Assembly: GCF_024170005.1 (NCBI RefSeq)
Contig: NZ_JALJXJ010000026.1
Coordinates: forward strand, 1 to 64,000
DNA: 64,000 bases
DNA from: Azospirillum lipoferum
GTDB taxonomy: Bacteria > Pseudomonadota > Alphaproteobacteria > Azospirillales > Azospirillaceae
Direction: 5' to 3'
Part shown: positions 9,071-18,004 of the stretch, piece by piece
How positions within the stretch are numbered: position 1 is the stretch's first letter
Layout: each line of letters begins with the position of its first letter
The notes under the pieces: generated by a model
What the model saw: only the letters and a program-made list of their open reading frames with translations
What the model was told of the DNA's origin: nothing
Databases searched by the model: none
Position numbers and translations under genes: made by a program

Positions 9071-9139
9071 ATGTTGTCGATGATTGCCGATAGCGGCATG
9101 CTCGAATGTTGGCGTTCCGCCACTTTCTTCCACTGTTAG
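9071..9139 (+). CDS. possible 22-residue leader peptide upstream of the chemoreceptor gene
   Basis: An ATG at 9071 follows a near-perfect Shine-Dalgarno sequence (AATAAGGAGGTCCCGC) and opens a 22-codon frame ending at TAG 9137-9139. Its start context resembles that of the downstream chemoreceptor (GGTAATAGGGAGCTTCCGC before 9181), as if the 5' end had been duplicated. It could be a regulatory upstream frame or a relic. No function is recognised. Confidence 0.3.
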   Translation: MLSMIADSGMLECWRSATFFHC

Positions 9140-9180
9140 TTAAGGTCCCTCGACAGGGTCCGGTAATAGGGAGCTTCCGC

Positions 9181-11199
9181 ATGCCCGCAACCAGCATCCA
9201 AATCGGCACCCGCATCGGCCACCGGATCACCGCCGGCAGCGCCGGCATCCTGCTGTTCCTCGCCGCCGTCGCCGGTGTGGGCATCAATGCCCTGTCGGAG
9301 ACGGAGACGGTGGTGCGCCGCAACGGCGTGCTGGCGGAACAGGTGGTCGATCTCGGCCGCATGCAGACGCTGATGCTGGACATGCGGCTGAAGACCACCG
9401 CCTTCCTGCTGAACGGCCGCGACGAGGATGCCGACGCCGTCGCCTCGCTGTCGACGGAAGCGGCGAACCTCGTCGCCGCCGTCGACCAGCGCCTTGCCGG
9501 CAGCGGCGACACCGCAGCGGTGCAGCAGATGAAGGCCCGCGTCGCCCAGTATCGCGACAGCTTCGCCGCCGTGCGCGACGCCCACGCCCAGCGTAGCGAG
9601 GCGGTGGCCGAGGTGGCGAAGTTCGGGGCGAAGCTGCAGACGATGCTGACGACCATCCTGACCAACGCCAAGGGCAGCGGCAACGTCGATGCCCTGAACC
9701 TCGCTGCCCAGGCGGCGATGCATGTCCAGGCCGCCCGCACCGTCGCCGCCCGCTTCCAGGGGGAGGGCAGCGCCGGTCTCGCCACCGCGACCCGGACGGA
9801 GCTGAAGACCGCCGCCCAGAATGGCGACGCCATGGCGAAGACGCTGACCGACCCGGCCCTGCGCGGTCTGGTCACCGCCTTCCTCAAGACGCTCGACGGC
9901 TACGCCGCCGGCTTCGACCGGCTGGTGGAGACCACCCAGCGCCGCGACGCCCTGGTCAACGACACGCTGACCCCGCTCGGCACCGCCATCGGCGATCAGG
10001 CCCGCGGCCTCACCGAGCAGGGCGTCAGCGACGAACAGCAGCTGCGCGCGGATACCACCGCCGACATCGCCGGCTATCGCCGGGCGATGGCCATCGCGTC
10101 GGCCGCCGGCCTGATCCTCGGCCTTGCCGCGGCGCTGCTGATCGCCCGCAACCTGTCGCGCCCGGTGGTCGCCATGACCGACGCCATGACCCGGCTGGCC
10201 GGCGGCGACCGCTCCGTCACCATCCCCGGGCTCGACCGCCGCGACGAGATCGGCGGCATGGCCAAGGCGGTGCAGGTCTTCCAGGCCGGTCTGATCGAGG
10301 CCGACCGCATGGCCGCGGAAACCGCCGCCGCGCATGAGGCCCGCGTCCGCCGCGGCGAGCGCATCGACCGGCTGACCCAGGAGTTCGAGCGGATGGTGGA
10401 AGGCACGCTCGGCCGCGTCGCCAGCGCCGCCACCCAGCTCCAGTCCACCGCCCTGTCCATCCAGTCGACCACCGAGGAGACCAGCCGGCTGGCCGGCGAC
10501 GCCGTCCGCAGCTCCGGCGAGACCACCGGCAGCGTCGAGACGGTGGCCGCCGCCGCCGAGGAGCTGGCCGTCTCCATCGCCGCCATCAGCCAGCATGTCG
10601 CCCACAGCGCCGAGGTGACCGAACAGGCGGTCGGCATCGCCCGCGTCACCGACGAGACGGTGCGCAGCCTGACCGGCGTCGCCCGCCAGATCGGCGACGT
10701 GGTTCAGCTGATCGGCTCCATCGCAGCGCAAACCAACCTGCTGGCGCTGAACGCCACCATCGAGGCGGCGCGGGCCGGCGAGGCGGGACGCGGCTTCGCC
10801 GTGGTGGCGAACGAGGTGAAGAGCCTCGCCGCCCAGACCGCCAGGGCGACCGAGGAGATCGAGGCCCAGATCGTCGCCGTCCAGCGCGTCAGCAGCGAGG
10901 CGGCCGGGGCCATCACCGAGATCACCAAGGTCATCGGCGAGGTCAACGAGGTCTCCGCCACCATCGCCAGCGCCATCGGCGAGCAGCGGGCGGCGACCAA
11001 CGAGATCAGCGGCAGCATCCAGCGCGCCGCCCGCGGCACCCAGGATGTCCGCGACAACATCACCGGCGTGACCCACGCCTTCCAGGCCACCAGCGACGCG
11101 TCGCGTCAGGTCAAATCCGCCGCCGACGGCCTGTCCGGCGAGGCCGACGACCTGCGCGGCTGCGTGTCCCGCTTCCTGGCGGACATGCGCGCCGCCTGA
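9181..11199 (+). CDS. methyl-accepting chemotaxis protein
   Basis: This 672-residue transmembrane chemoreceptor has TM1 at about residues 16-38 and a long, mostly helical periplasmic domain (about 40-298), suggestive of a helical-bimodular or 4-helix type. TM2 is at about 300-323 (AMAIASAAGLILGLAAALLIARNL), HAMP at about 324-378, and the cytoplasmic signalling domain has its hairpin tip near residues 505-530 (GSIAAQTNLLALNATIEAARAG). Its place between araA and araC suggests it senses arabinose or sugar-loaded ChvE. That is inferred from context. Confidence 0.92.
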   Translation: MPATSIQIGTRIGHRITAGSAGILLFLAAVAGVGINALSETETVVRRNGVLAEQVVDLGRMQTLMLDMRLKTTAFLLNGRDEDADAVASLSTEAANLVAAVDQRLAGSGDTAAVQQMKARVAQYRDSFAAVRDAHAQRSEAVAEVAKFGAKLQTMLTTILTNAKGSGNVDALNLAAQAAMHVQAARTVAARFQGEGSAGLATATRTELKTAAQNGDAMAKTLTDPALRGLVTAFLKTLDGYAAGFDRLVETTQRRDALVNDTLTPLGTAIGDQARGLTEQGVSDEQQLRADTTADIAGYRRAMAIASAAGLILGLAAALLIARNLSRPVVAMTDAMTRLAGGDRSVTIPGLDRRDEIGGMAKAVQVFQAGLIEADRMAAETAAAHEARVRRGERIDRLTQEFERMVEGTLGRVASAATQLQSTALSIQSTTEETSRLAGDAVRSSGETTGSVETVAAAAEELAVSIAAISQHVAHSAEVTEQAVGIARVTDETVRSLTGVARQIGDVVQLIGSIAAQTNLLALNATIEAARAGEAGRGFAVVANEVKSLAAQTARATEEIEAQIVAVQRVSSEAAGAITEITKVIGEVNEVSATIASAIGEQRAATNEISGSIQRAARGTQDVRDNITGVTHAFQATSDASRQVKSAADGLSGEADDLRGCVSRFLADMRAA

Positions 11200-11291
11200 T
11201 CCGACCATGGTCCTACAAGACCAGCCAGACGCAACCACAACTCCGGCGCCGGGCCGTCCGGTCCGCGCCCCAACCTGAAACCGGTGTCGAT

Positions 11292-13130
11292 ATGTCCGAG
11301 ACGAAGCCCCCCTTCCCCGCCAATGCCGACGGTTCAGCCCAGGACTCAGGGCGTCGTCTGCGTTCGCGCGCGTGGTTCGACAACCCCGCCAACCCCGACA
11401 TGACCGCGCTCTACCTGGAGCGTTACCTGAATTTCGGCCTGACGCGGGAAGAGCTTCAGTCCGGCGCCCCGATCATCGGCATCGCCCAGACCGGGTCGGA
11501 CCTCAGCCCCTGCAACCGCCACCATCTGGTGCTGGCCGAACGCCTGCGGGAAGGCATCCGCATGGCCGGCGGCATCGCCATCGAGTTCCCGGTCCACCCG
11601 ATCCAGGAGACCGGCAAGCGGCCGACCGCCTCGATCGACCGCAACTTGGCATATCTCGGCCTCGTCGAGGTCCTGCATGGCTATCCGCTGGACGGCGTCG
11701 TGCTGACCATCGGCTGCGACAAGACCACGCCGGCCTGCCTGATGGCCGCCGCCACCGTCAACATCCCGGCCATCGCCCTGTCGGTCGGCCCGATGCTGAA
11801 CGGCTGGTTCCGCGGCGAGCGCACCGGCTCCGGCACCATCGTGTGGAAGGCGCGCCAGATGATGGCGGCCGGCGAGATCGACTATCAGGGCTTCATCGAG
11901 CTGGTGGCCTCCTCGGCCCCCTCGACCGGCTACTGCAACACGATGGGCACCGCCTCCACCATGAATTCGCTGGCGGAGGTGCTGGGCATGCAGCTCCCCG
12001 GTTCGGCCGCGATTCCCGCCCCCTACCGTGAGCGCCAGCAGGCCGCCTACGAGACCGGCAAGCGCATCGTCGAGATGGTGCGCCAGGACATCAAGCCGTC
12101 CGACATCCTGACCCGCGACAACTTCCTGAACGCCATCGTCGTCAATTCGGCCATCGGCGGCTCGACCAACGCGCCGATCCACATCAACGCCATCGCCAAG
12201 CACATCGGCGTGCCGCTGACGGTCGACGACTGGCAGACCCACGGTCTGGACGTGCCGCTGCTGGTCAACCTCCAGCCGGCCGGCGAGTATCTGGGCGAGG
12301 ACTTCCACCGCGCCGGCGGTGTGCCGGCCGTGGTCGGCCAGCTGATGACCAAGGGTCTGATCCGCGAGGATGCGCCCAACGTCAACGGCCGCACCATCGG
12401 CGAGAATTGCCGCAACACCGAGATCCTCGACACCCGCGTCATCCACCCGATCGACGACCCGCTGAAGATCAACGCCGGCTTCGTCGTGCTGCGCGGCAAC
12501 CTGTTCAACGCCGCCATCATGAAGACCAGCGTGATCTCCGACGAGTTCCGCGAGCGCTACCTGTCCAACCCGCAGGATCCGGAAGCCTTCGAGGGCAAGG
12601 TCGTGGTCTTCGACGGTCCGGAGGACTACCACCACCGCATCGACGACCCGTCGCTGGGCATCGACGCCTACACCATCCTGGTCATCCGCGGCGCCGGCCC
12701 GATCGGCTACCCCGGTGCGGCCGAGGTGGTGAACATGCGTCCGCCCGCCGACCTCATCAAGCAGGGCATCCACTCCCTGCCCTGCATCGGCGACGGCCGC
12801 CAGTCCGGCACCTCGGGGTCGCCCTCGATCCTCAACGCCTCGCCGGAGGCGGCGGCCGGCGGCAACCTCGGCCTTCTGCGCAGCGGCGACCGCGTGCGGA
12901 TCGACCTGCGCCGCGGCAGCGCCGACATCCTGATCTCCGAAGCCGAACTGGCCGACCGCAAGGCCGCCCTGGAAGCCGCCGGCGGCTACCCCGCCCCGGC
13001 CTCCCAGACGCCGTGGCAGGAAATCCAGCGCGGCATCGTCGACCAGCTGGACGAGGGCATGGTGCTGAAGCCGGCGGTCAAGTACCAGCGCGTCGCCCAG
13101 ACGATGGGGATCCCGCGCGACAATCACTGA
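11292..13130 (+). CDS. araC: L-arabonate dehydratase (IlvD/Edd family)
   Basis: This 612-residue iron-sulfur dehydratase converts L-arabonate to L-2-keto-3-deoxyarabonate. IlvD/Edd signatures are visible: cluster-ligand contexts SDLSPCNRHH, TIGCDKTTPACLMAA and STGYCNTMGTASTMNSLAE, and the C-terminal GIHSLPCIGDGRQSGTSGSPSILNASPEAA. It belongs to the sugar-acid dehydratase branch by length and by this cluster. With araA, araB, araD and araE it completes the pathway. A hairpin follows at 13154-13182. Confidence 0.9.
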   Translation: MSETKPPFPANADGSAQDSGRRLRSRAWFDNPANPDMTALYLERYLNFGLTREELQSGAPIIGIAQTGSDLSPCNRHHLVLAERLREGIRMAGGIAIEFPVHPIQETGKRPTASIDRNLAYLGLVEVLHGYPLDGVVLTIGCDKTTPACLMAAATVNIPAIALSVGPMLNGWFRGERTGSGTIVWKARQMMAAGEIDYQGFIELVASSAPSTGYCNTMGTASTMNSLAEVLGMQLPGSAAIPAPYRERQQAAYETGKRIVEMVRQDIKPSDILTRDNFLNAIVVNSAIGGSTNAPIHINAIAKHIGVPLTVDDWQTHGLDVPLLVNLQPAGEYLGEDFHRAGGVPAVVGQLMTKGLIREDAPNVNGRTIGENCRNTEILDTRVIHPIDDPLKINAGFVVLRGNLFNAAIMKTSVISDEFRERYLSNPQDPEAFEGKVVVFDGPEDYHHRIDDPSLGIDAYTILVIRGAGPIGYPGAAEVVNMRPPADLIKQGIHSLPCIGDGRQSGTSGSPSILNASPEAAAGGNLGLLRSGDRVRIDLRRGSADILISEAELADRKAALEAAGGYPAPASQTPWQEIQRGIVDQLDEGMVLKPAVKYQRVAQTMGIPRDNH

Positions 13131-13153
13131 TCCCAAGCCTGTCGAGCCGCACA

Positions 13154-13182
13154 GCGCCCCCCGCAGAGCAGCGGGCGGGCGC
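13154..13182 (+). terminator. candidate terminator hairpin after araC
   Basis: A GC-rich stem (GCGCCCCCCGC with GCGGGCGGGCGC, one bulge) encloses AGAGCA 24 bp after the araC stop. No clean U-tract follows, so intrinsic termination is uncertain. Confidence 0.4.
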
Positions 13183-13241
13183 TGCCGCGCTTTCATGGCG
13201 CCACGGATCGACCACCGTCGGCGGAAGTCCGCTTTCGGACA

Positions 13242-13466
13242 TCAGGTCCCGGACGCGGACCGCTTGGCCTTCGCCGCGTCGAATGCCTGACGGGAGCACT
13301 CGATCTCCTGCCGGTTCTCCCTGATCCAGCCGGTGAATCCCTCGAGCGCGGGCGGGAGCGTGGCGCTGCGGTAGTCGCTGCACGCGAAACAGGGCAGCTT
13401 CTGGAACTCCGATCCCTGCCGCCCTGTCCTATGACGATATTCGCGTGAAACCCGGAGATGCTCCAT
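13242..13466 (-). CDS. small hypothetical protein or gene remnant
   Basis: This 74-codon frame has a protein-like C-terminal half (LPCFACSDYRSATLPP, then GFTGWIRENRQEI). A CxxC pair and balanced amino-acid use are unlike the Arg/Pro/Ala-rich noise of most antisense frames here. The upstream ATG overlaps the start of the divergent SnoaL-like gene, so the true start may be internal or the gene may be a fragment. I do not recognise the family. Confidence 0.3.
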   Translation of the reverse strand: MEHLRVSREYRHRTGRQGSEFQKLPCFACSDYRSATLPPALEGFTGWIRENRQEIECSRQAFDAAKAKRSASGT

Positions 13467-13851
13467 GGCTGGAACCGATCTTTCCGCCCTTTACCGCGGC
13501 TATATCTCCTGCCTGAACGATCAGGACTGGCAAAGCCTGGGAAGATTCGTTCATGAAGACGTCCACTACAATGGAGAGAAGATCGGGCTGTCCGGCTATC
13601 GCGAGATGCTGGAGGGGGATTTCCGCGCAATCCCCGATCTCAGGTTCACCATCGACCTTCTGGTCGCGCAACCGCCCCATGTTGCAAGCCGCCTGCTCTT
13701 CGACTGCACCCCGAAAGGCGTTCTGTTCGATCTTCCCGTCAATGGCCGGAGGGTTCGGTTCAGCGAGAACGTCTTCTATGGATTTCGCAACGACCGCATC
13801 GACACCGTATGGTCGGTCATCGACAAGGCGGCCATCGCATCCCAGCTTTAA
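13465..13851 (+). CDS. SnoaL-like / ester cyclase family protein
   Basis: This 128-residue single-domain protein has the NTF2-like alpha+beta fold of SnoaL polyketide-cyclase relatives. The pattern LYRGYISCLNDQDWQSLGRFVHEDVHYNGEKIGLSGYREML, then RFTIDLLVA and VFYGFRNDRIDTVWSVID, fits the family. GGAGATGCTCC precedes the ATG. Such proteins are often annotated ester cyclase without a known substrate. It sits alone between the arabinose cluster and the RNase J gene; its role is unknown. Confidence 0.75.
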   Translation: MAGTDLSALYRGYISCLNDQDWQSLGRFVHEDVHYNGEKIGLSGYREMLEGDFRAIPDLRFTIDLLVAQPPHVASRLLFDCTPKGVLFDLPVNGRRVRFSENVFYGFRNDRIDTVWSVIDKAAIASQL

Positions 13852-14144
13852 GCCGGCAGAGGAGTTTCCGGAGGACCGCAGCATCGGCCCGACCGGTTCT
13901 CCCACGCATCCCAGCAATGCCCCACCAATCCGTGTGACCTTTCACGCGCGCCCTTGACGTCCATCCCCCTTTGACCACATAAGCCTCTGCGAAACATTCG
14001 ATCCCAGCCGTCCCCCAGCCGTATGACGGCCGCCGCATGGCGCCTCCGGCCGGGTTCCTCCGACCCCGAGATCCGCATCGACGAGCGATGCACGCCCGTC
14101 CGGCAGCGTCGAATGCCGGCTTATGTGAGACGTACGACAGAGGC

Positions 14145-15665
14145 ATGACGTTTGATTCAAAGCGGCGCAGGATGGCGCCGAACAACCGCGCACGCAACCG
14201 CAACCCGCGTCCGCGTGATGACTTCGACGGCTCCCGCCCGCCCGCCAATGCGGTCCATGGCGGCGGCCCCACCGGCCCGGTTCCGGGCAAGGACGAGATC
14301 CTGTTCCTTCCGCTGGGCGGCTGTTCCCGCATCGGCATGAACATGGCGCTCTACGGCCATGCCGGCAAATGGCTGATCGTCGACGCCGGCGTCGCCTTCG
14401 TCGGCGACGAGATGCCCGGCATCGACAGCCTGATGGCCGATCCCACCTTCATCGAAGAGCGGATGCAGGACGTCGTCGGGCTGGTGGTGACCCACGCGCA
14501 CGAGGACCATATCGGCGCGATCCACCATCTGTGGCCGCGCCTGCGCTGCCCGATCTATGCCAGCCCCTTCGCCTCCCACATCATCCGGGACCGGCTGAAG
14601 GAAAAGGGCGCCCACCGCGCCGCCAAGGTGCAGACCTTCGAGATCGGCGACACGCTGAATATCGGTCCCTTCCGGATCGAGACCATCGCCGTCACCCATT
14701 CGATCCCCGAACCGATGTCGCTGGCGATCCGCACGGCGGCCGGCACGGTCCTGCACACCGGTGACTGGAAGTTCGATCCCAACCCGCTGGTCGGCCGCAG
14801 CACCGACTTCGCAGCCCTCAAGCGGCTGGGCGACGAGGGACTGCTCGCCATGATGTGCGACAGCACCAACGCCGACGTGCCCGGCTCCACCGGGTCGGAG
14901 GCCGACGCCCGCGCCGGCCTGATCGGCGCCTTCGCCAACCGGTCGGGCGCCATCGCGGTGACCGGCTTCGCCTCCAACGTCGCCCGCATGACCGCGGTGG
15001 CGGAAGCGGCGGCGGCGGTCGGGCGCAAGGTGGTTCTGGTCGGCCGCTCCATGCTGCGCATGGAAAAGGCGGCGCAGGCCTGCGGCTATCTCGACCATGT
15101 GCCGGAGTTCATGGATGTCCGCGAGGCGTCCTGGACCCCGCGCGAGAATCTCGTCTTCCTGTGCACCGGCAGCCAGGGCGAGGAACGGGCCGCACTCAGC
15201 CGGCTGGCCCGCAACGAGCACCGCGACCTGTGGCTGGAAGAGGGCGACACCGTCATCTTCTCCGCCCGCGCCATCCCCGGCAACGAGGAGGCCCTGGCCG
15301 AAATCCACGAGCATCTGCGCGGCATGGGTGTGGAGATCGTCACCCCGGCCGATGCGCCGGTCCATGTCTCCGGCCACCCGAAGCGCGACGACCTCGCCCG
15401 CATGTATGGCTTGGTCCGTCCCCGCTTCGCCGTGCCGGTCCATGGCACCATCGAGCATATGGAAGCCCACGCCCGCCTCGCCCGCAGCTGCGGCGTCGAG
15501 CGCGCGCTGGTTCCGGAGGACGGCGACATCCTGCGCATCGCCAGGGAAGGCACCCGCGTGATCGGCCGTATCGAGCCGAAGCGCCTCGCCAACACCGGGC
15601 GGGAGCTGATCGCCTGGATCCCGCCGGTGGCGGTGGACGCAGAGGAAGAGCGCGTCGCGGCCTGA
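14145..15665 (+). CDS. ribonuclease J family metallo-beta-lactamase exonuclease (short C-terminus)
   Basis: This 506-residue RNase J-type ribonuclease has an Arg/Asn-rich N-terminal extension (about 45 residues). The metallo-beta-lactamase core carries THAHEDHIGAIHH and HTGDWKFD, followed by a beta-CASP region (CTGSQGEERAALSRLA) and the closing VHVSGHPKRDDLARM and VPVHGTIEHM motifs. Bacterial RNase J is usually about 555 residues, so most of the C-terminal domain seems missing. The start at 14145 is a choice; 14172 is an alternative. A perfect hairpin separates it from the converging cstA gene. Confidence 0.82.
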   Translation: MTFDSKRRRMAPNNRARNRNPRPRDDFDGSRPPANAVHGGGPTGPVPGKDEILFLPLGGCSRIGMNMALYGHAGKWLIVDAGVAFVGDEMPGIDSLMADPTFIEERMQDVVGLVVTHAHEDHIGAIHHLWPRLRCPIYASPFASHIIRDRLKEKGAHRAAKVQTFEIGDTLNIGPFRIETIAVTHSIPEPMSLAIRTAAGTVLHTGDWKFDPNPLVGRSTDFAALKRLGDEGLLAMMCDSTNADVPGSTGSEADARAGLIGAFANRSGAIAVTGFASNVARMTAVAEAAAAVGRKVVLVGRSMLRMEKAAQACGYLDHVPEFMDVREASWTPRENLVFLCTGSQGEERAALSRLARNEHRDLWLEEGDTVIFSARAIPGNEEALAEIHEHLRGMGVEIVTPADAPVHVSGHPKRDDLARMYGLVRPRFAVPVHGTIEHMEAHARLARSCGVERALVPEDGDILRIAREGTRVIGRIEPKRLANTGRELIAWIPPVAVDAEEERVAA

Positions 15666-15692
15666 CCGCCGCCCTGCCTCTCCAAGACGGAC

Positions 15693-15740
15693 AAAAGCGA
15701 ACGGGTCCTGTGGAACACTCCACAGGACCCGTTCGCTTTT
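15693..15740. terminator. bidirectional intrinsic terminator between rnj and cstA
   Basis: A 22-bp perfect inverted repeat (15693-15714 and 15719-15740) with a 4-base ACAC loop is flanked by AAAA on the left and TTTT on the right. Both converging transcripts therefore end in a U-run after the stem. This is the clearest intrinsic terminator in the window. Confidence 0.93.
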
Positions 15741-15756
15741 CACGACACTGCAACCG

Positions 15757-17562
15757 TTATTCGGCCGGGGTGGCGACCATCGGAACCTCGACGGCGCGGG
15801 CCTGGAGCAGTTCCTTCCACTTGCGCAACGCGGCGATCAGGATGATGAAGCCCAGCGCCAGCATGATGATCGAGATGCCGGCGTTGAAGGGGTTGTAGCC
15901 CTTGGCCGCCTTGTTCAGATAGACGTTGGCGATCATCCAGTAGCCGGCGACGTTCACCGTGACGAACAGGTAGGCCAGCGGGATCAGGCAGGTCAGCATG
16001 TAGATCCGCTTCTGGGCCAGCCGCAGGATGATGGTGGCGCCGATGATCAGACCGACCGAGGCCATCAGCTGGTTCGACACGCCGAACAGGGCCCAGACCG
16101 AGTTGATATCGCCCGACGTCAGCAGATACCCCCAGGCCACGCAGGCGATGACGCTGGCGATGATCGAACCGGGGACCCAGTCCAGCCGCTTCATCGGGGC
16201 ATAGACGTCGCCCAGCAGGTCCTGGATCAGGTAACGGGCGACGCGGGTGCCGCTGTCCACGGCGGTCAGGATGAACACCGCCTCGAACATCACGACGAAC
16301 TGGAAGAAGTAGGAGGCGAGGCTGTTGAACCACGGCACGCGGGTGAAGATCTCGGTCATGCCGACCGCGAGCGTCACCGCACCGCCGGTCCGGCCGTAGA
16401 GGTCGAGGCCGATCTCCTGGCTCAGCCGCGGCAGGTCCACCACGGTCATGCCCAGGGCCTTGAAGGCGGCCGGCGCGGAGTTGATGGCGAAATAATCGGC
16501 CGGATGCAGGGCGGTGGCGGCGATCAGCGCCATGACGCCGACCAGGCATTCCGCCAGCATGCCGCCGAAGGCCACCGGACGGATGTCGCTCCATTTGTCG
16601 ATCAGTTTGGGCGTGGTGCCCGACCCGATGAAGGCATGGAAGCCGGAGATGGCGCCGCAGGCGATGGTGATCGAGATGAAGGGCCAGACCGGGCCGTTCA
16701 GCACCGGGCCGCCGCCATGGATGAAGTCTGTCAGGGCGGGGAAGCGGATTTCCGGATTGATGAAGACGACGCCGACCACCAGCGCCCCGAATACGCCGAC
16801 CTTCATGAAGCTGGACAGGTAGCCGCGCGGGGTCAGCAGCAGCCAGACCGGCAGGGCGGTGGCGAAGAAGGCGTAGATGGGCAGGATGACGGCGACCGTT
16901 TCGGCATGCAGCGTCAGCCACTCGCCCAGCAGCGTGCCCTGGATGTAGGGACCGGCGAAGACCGAGGCGGCGATAGCGGCGATGCCGACCTGGGTGGCAC
17001 CCTTGGACGAGCCGGTGACCTTCTCGTAGAGGCCGAGCGCGATGGCGATCGGGATCGTCATGAACACCGCGAAGGCGCCCCAGGCGTTGCGTTCCAGCGC
17101 ATGGACGACGACCATCGACAGGCCGGCCATGGTGATGGTGATGATGAACAGCATCGCCAGACCGGTGCACCAGCCGGCCACCGGGCCGAGTTCGGCCTTG
17201 GCGACCTCGGACAGCGACTGTCCCTTGTGCTTCATCGAGGCGAACAGCACGACCGTGTCATGCACGGCACCGCCGATGACGCAGCCGATCAGCAGCCACA
17301 GGAAGCTCGGCAGATAGCCGAACTGGGCGGCCAGCACCGGACCGACCAGCGGGCCGGCGGCGGCGATGGCGGCGAAATGCTGGCCGGCATTCACCCACTT
17401 CTTGGTGGGCACATAGTTTTTACCGTCCGCCAGGATGTGGGACGGGGTGACTTCCGAATCGTCGGCACGGAGAACCTTGCGCACGAAGAACACGCCGTAG
17501 AAGCGGTAGCAGAGCGCAAGAATGCAGAGTGTCGCGATCACAAAGGTTAGGGCGTGATCCAT
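15757..17562 (-). CDS. cstA: CstA/BtsT family pyruvate or peptide transporter
   Basis: This 601-residue polytopic inner-membrane carrier of the carbon-starvation CstA family has the hallmark N-terminal ADGKNYVPTKKWVNAGQHFAAIAAAGPLVGP and GAVHDTVVLFASMKHKGQSL, and about 15 hydrophobic segments. CstA and BtsT in E. coli import pyruvate (CstA also peptides) under nutrient limitation. The start has an AGGAGAG site. A YbdD-like small gene lies divergently upstream and a BtsS/BtsR-type two-component system lies about 2 kb away, so pyruvate is the likely substrate. Confidence 0.92.
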   Translation of the reverse strand: MDHALTFVIATLCILALCYRFYGVFFVRKVLRADDSEVTPSHILADGKNYVPTKKWVNAGQHFAAIAAAGPLVGPVLAAQFGYLPSFLWLLIGCVIGGAVHDTVVLFASMKHKGQSLSEVAKAELGPVAGWCTGLAMLFIITITMAGLSMVVVHALERNAWGAFAVFMTIPIAIALGLYEKVTGSSKGATQVGIAAIAASVFAGPYIQGTLLGEWLTLHAETVAVILPIYAFFATALPVWLLLTPRGYLSSFMKVGVFGALVVGVVFINPEIRFPALTDFIHGGGPVLNGPVWPFISITIACGAISGFHAFIGSGTTPKLIDKWSDIRPVAFGGMLAECLVGVMALIAATALHPADYFAINSAPAAFKALGMTVVDLPRLSQEIGLDLYGRTGGAVTLAVGMTEIFTRVPWFNSLASYFFQFVVMFEAVFILTAVDSGTRVARYLIQDLLGDVYAPMKRLDWVPGSIIASVIACVAWGYLLTSGDINSVWALFGVSNQLMASVGLIIGATIILRLAQKRIYMLTCLIPLAYLFVTVNVAGYWMIANVYLNKAAKGYNPFNAGISIIMLALGFIILIAALRKWKELLQARAVEVPMVATPAE

Positions 17563-17809
17563 GACGGCTCTCCTGAAAAGGATATGCCGCCGGTGTACGC
17601 CTGCCGCGGCACCCCGTGGGGTGGAATGCCGCGAGCGGCAGCCGGGACGTGCCGAGCGGTAGCCGGCAGGGGGCGAGCGGCGCCGCTCAAGCCCCGGAAT
17701 GCGCCGCTCAAACGGTCAAACCGCCGCTCGCCGGAAACCGGCCCGGCGCATGCCGCGACGGCGCTAGGTTGGGACGTCCCACAACGCCGGCTTCCGCCAG
17801 AGATCTCCG
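17563..17809. promoter_or_regulatory. divergent region between cstA and the YbdD-like gene
   Basis: This 247-bp spacer contains repeated CGAGCGG(C/T)AGCCGG-like blocks at about 17630-17670 and complementary GCCGCTCAA blocks at about 17685-17715. These could pair into hairpins on either strand. It also holds one copy of the GGGACGTCCC palindrome (17769-17784) just ahead of the rightward gene. It probably carries both promoters. Confidence 0.4.
17769..17784. repeat. palindrome copy 1, TTGGGACGTCCCACAA
   Basis: The core GGGACGTCCC is shared with the two perfect TGTGGGACGTCCCACA palindromes at 44754 and 49171. In the same register this copy differs at two outer positions. It lies 26 bp before the start of the YbdD-like gene, a plausible operator position. 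Confidence 0.6.
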
Positions 17810-18004
17810 ATGACCACTCCCTGCCCCCGCACACCCCTGCGCAAGGCCCTCGCCAATCTCCGTCGCCTGTTCAACGACGACAGTTACGACCGCTACCGCG
17901 AAGCCCAGGCCCGGCTCGCTCCGGAGGAGGAACCGCTCGACCGTCAAGCCTTCAAGGCGCGGCAGATCCTGATGACTCTGGGACGCGGCTGCTGCGGACG
18001 CTAG
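17810..18004 (+). CDS. YbdD/YjiX-like small protein (DUF466)
   Basis: This 64-residue protein shows the pattern of the YbdD/YjiX family: DDSYDRYREAQARLAPEEEP, then DRQAFKARQ, and a terminal GRGCC motif. These small proteins normally sit downstream of cstA/btsT genes and are needed for transport function. Here the gene is upstream of and divergent from cstA, an uncommon arrangement. Its 3' end overlaps the converging YihY gene by 53 bp. The match is by eye and the sequence is divergent. Confidence 0.68.
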   Translation: MTTPCPRTPLRKALANLRRLFNDDSYDRYREAQARLAPEEEPLDRQAFKARQILMTLGRGCCGR

